The notes below the pieces were generated by a model. The model saw only the letters and a list, made by a program, of their open reading frames with translations, did no database searches and was not told the origin of the DNA. Shown here piece by piece: positions 54,101 through 54,234 of a stretch of DNA of 54,234 nucleotides. Both the position numbers and the translations under genes were made by a program. Positions within the stretch are counted from its first letter, which is position 1, and the number at the start of each line of letters is the position of its first letter. Source of the DNA: Lysobacter sp. ISL-50 (GTDB taxonomy: Bacteria; Pseudomonadota; Gammaproteobacteria; Xanthomonadales; Xanthomonadaceae); contig NZ_JAGGRI010000059.1 of NCBI RefSeq assembly GCF_018612875.1, forward strand, positions 1-54,234, given 5' to 3'.

Positions 54101-54234
54101 CTTGCTGGACCTTGTAGGTGCCGGTCAACACGCAGGTCGCCTTCGGCGCCAGCGTTGCGCAGGTGCCGGCGGTGTAACCGGCCACGTTGGCTTCGCTCAG
54201 GGTGTAGGTGCCGGCCGAGACCGCTGCATCGGTC
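51162..54234 (-). CDS. DUF11-repeat surface protein with C-terminal OmpA-like domains (N-terminus outside window)
   Basis: Open to the right edge, at least 1023 residues here. The edge reads TDAAVSAGTYTLSEANVAGYTAGT, a SpaA-like fold. Tandem 119-residue repeats of DUF11 type follow (SVGDTLTYTVTATNTGNIDL, VVVSDVKLTP, TCATLAPKATCVLTGTYKV), then diverged copies. A region with GTVFDDRDEDGWQDP (SdrD/Ca-binding-like), YVVSNHGIDEHGIPGVRVASVEG and a Pro-rich stretch leads to two OmpA-like units: FTPDSAEVTPAYLPAVENMA and TVLFDTDKATIKPKFEPVIAKIA, then ITGHTDLRASDAYNVDLGLRRAKAV, which binds peptidoglycan. It probably anchors to the wall and displays repeats at the surface. The barrel gene follows. Confidence 0.85.
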   Translation of the reverse strand, partial: TDAAVSAGTYTLSEANVAGYTAGTCATLAPKATCVLTGTYKVQQADGNAGTVVNTATVQTGTPGVCPVGSTAPECNPKHEEPVPQKPALTSVKSVTGNADEDGSGTVSVGDTLTYTVTATNTGNIDLVDVVVSDVKLTPTTITCATLAPKATCVLTGTYKVQQADGNAGTVVNTATVQTGTPGVCPAGSTAPECNPKHEEPVLQKPGLSSTKAVTGNADEDGSGTVSVGDTLTYTVTATNTGNVDLANVVVSDVKLTPNTITCATLAPKATCVLTGTYKVQQADADAGGVVNTATVKTDTPGVCPPGSTDPLCNPSVKTPIEARPGVAIVKVATLTLDQGTKGVGNVGDVITYTVRITNTGNITLNDMGTSDVLETYPATSLNCGATTLAPGASTDCNPYTHTITRDEANAGGTLDNVVTVTARYGGGGGSTSGTATAQGLALMPVEPEQSSDLFVSKQVNPRDVKIGDLVRYTVTIKNIGITDAIDATLTDTPPAGFTLVEGSLQVADRDGAGRQVGSYPIKVDQIDIKAGDSATVVYLLRVGAGVRPGTHINHAYAEDGGKRSNEATAEVRLVADPLLDESLLLGTVFDDRDEDGWQDPADLTQVRVQGGFAADAYVANSTTVDHGDGAKPEPDASSPMLHGIVLGKIAGRQSEADPVAKHAVVISQLLREAKFSDDFVLTTAQGVTLRMDAAGNTRVERDGDAAKGLTGAEPKVERRIAQTQDGYRVDYVVSNHGIDEHGIPGVRVASVEGLLIETDQFGRYHLEGVAGGAWERGRNFILKVDPATLPPGAKLTTDNPLVRRLTPGVPVRFDFGVKMPPGQSTQTEQVEMRIGEVLFTPDSAEVTPAYLPAVENMATKVKEYGGGEIVITANGESEALAMDRALAVRKSLEGMLDPKLLRSVQVSVRTDVTDPTSMVIGFAEWPLLGTVLFDTDKATIKPKFEPVIAKIAAAMEQLRGTRVIITGHTDLRASDAYNVDLGLRRAKAVFDAIVAHASPDLRQHLRVDISNDPAAPADKPGK
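53404..54117 (-). repeat. Two near-identical 357-bp coding repeats
   Basis: The DNA at about 53404-53760 recurs at about 53761-54117, with a further copy entering the window edge. The shift is exactly 357 bp (119 codons). Differences are few (for example GNIDLVD against GNVDLAN, VCPVG against VCPAG). An older, diverged unit continues to about 53270. Such in-frame repeats can expand or contract by recombination. Confidence 0.85.

Overview
The window is a high-GC bacterial chromosome segment. Gene content points to Xanthomonadaceae, most likely a Lysobacter-type organism: a type IV effector carrying the X-T4SS recruitment domain (XVIPCD), a large TonB-dependent receptor, a ColRS-EptA lipid A modification locus, CRP/Clp-like sites ahead of a secondary-metabolite operon, and palindromic 'GGATTCCCGC' repeat arrays. 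The taxon is inferred from gene content, not proven. No rRNA, tRNA, insertion sequence or CRISPR array was found.

Layout. 0-9 kb is housekeeping: a partial sigma-70-like protein, priA, a secreted protein, a NYN-LOTUS protein, transaldolase, NDH-2, a DUF1203 protein and rpoH. rpoH has a near-perfect CIRCE (HrcA operator) just ahead of its start codon, and priA has an inverted pair of DnaA boxes upstream. 9.6-12.7 kb is a TonB-dependent receptor. 13.1-15.9 kb is an accessory island: a calpain-like cysteine-protease effector with a C-terminal XVIPCD, two tandem paralogous lipoproteins that are probably its immunity proteins, and between them a 5' relic of a second effector copy interrupted by a stop codon just before the catalytic cysteine. 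16-23 kb holds small enzymes paired with their regulators (MocR/GST, ArsR/SRPBCC, XRE/hydrolase), several with clear palindromic operators.

23.7-27 kb has an OmpR-type two-component system, a TPR-like protein and a TetR regulator. 27.9-34.8 kb is a compact biosynthetic locus: a stand-alone EntF-like NRPS (C-A-PCP-TE, A-domain code read as glycine-like), a glycosyltransferase with an ideal Shine-Dalgarno for a GTG start, and a patatin-like lipase. Upstream lie two CRP/Clp-type sites 41 bp apart and a 17-bp palindrome in front of tetR. 35.4-40.2 kb is a ColR/ColS - PAP2 phosphatase - EptA envelope-defence locus. 40.2-46 kb has an EcsC protein, an overlapping HipA-like kinase/DUF3037 pair, and two LysR regulators divergent from an azoreductase and a tautomerase. 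46.9-54.2 kb has a small RHH protein and a surface operon: a giant repeat protein (DUF11-type repeats plus OmpA-like C-terminus, running off the window) followed by a 1252-residue outer-membrane barrel protein.

The strongest candidates for something undescribed are the calpain-XVIPCD effector/duplicated-immunity island and the one-module NRPS/glycosyltransferase/lipase locus.
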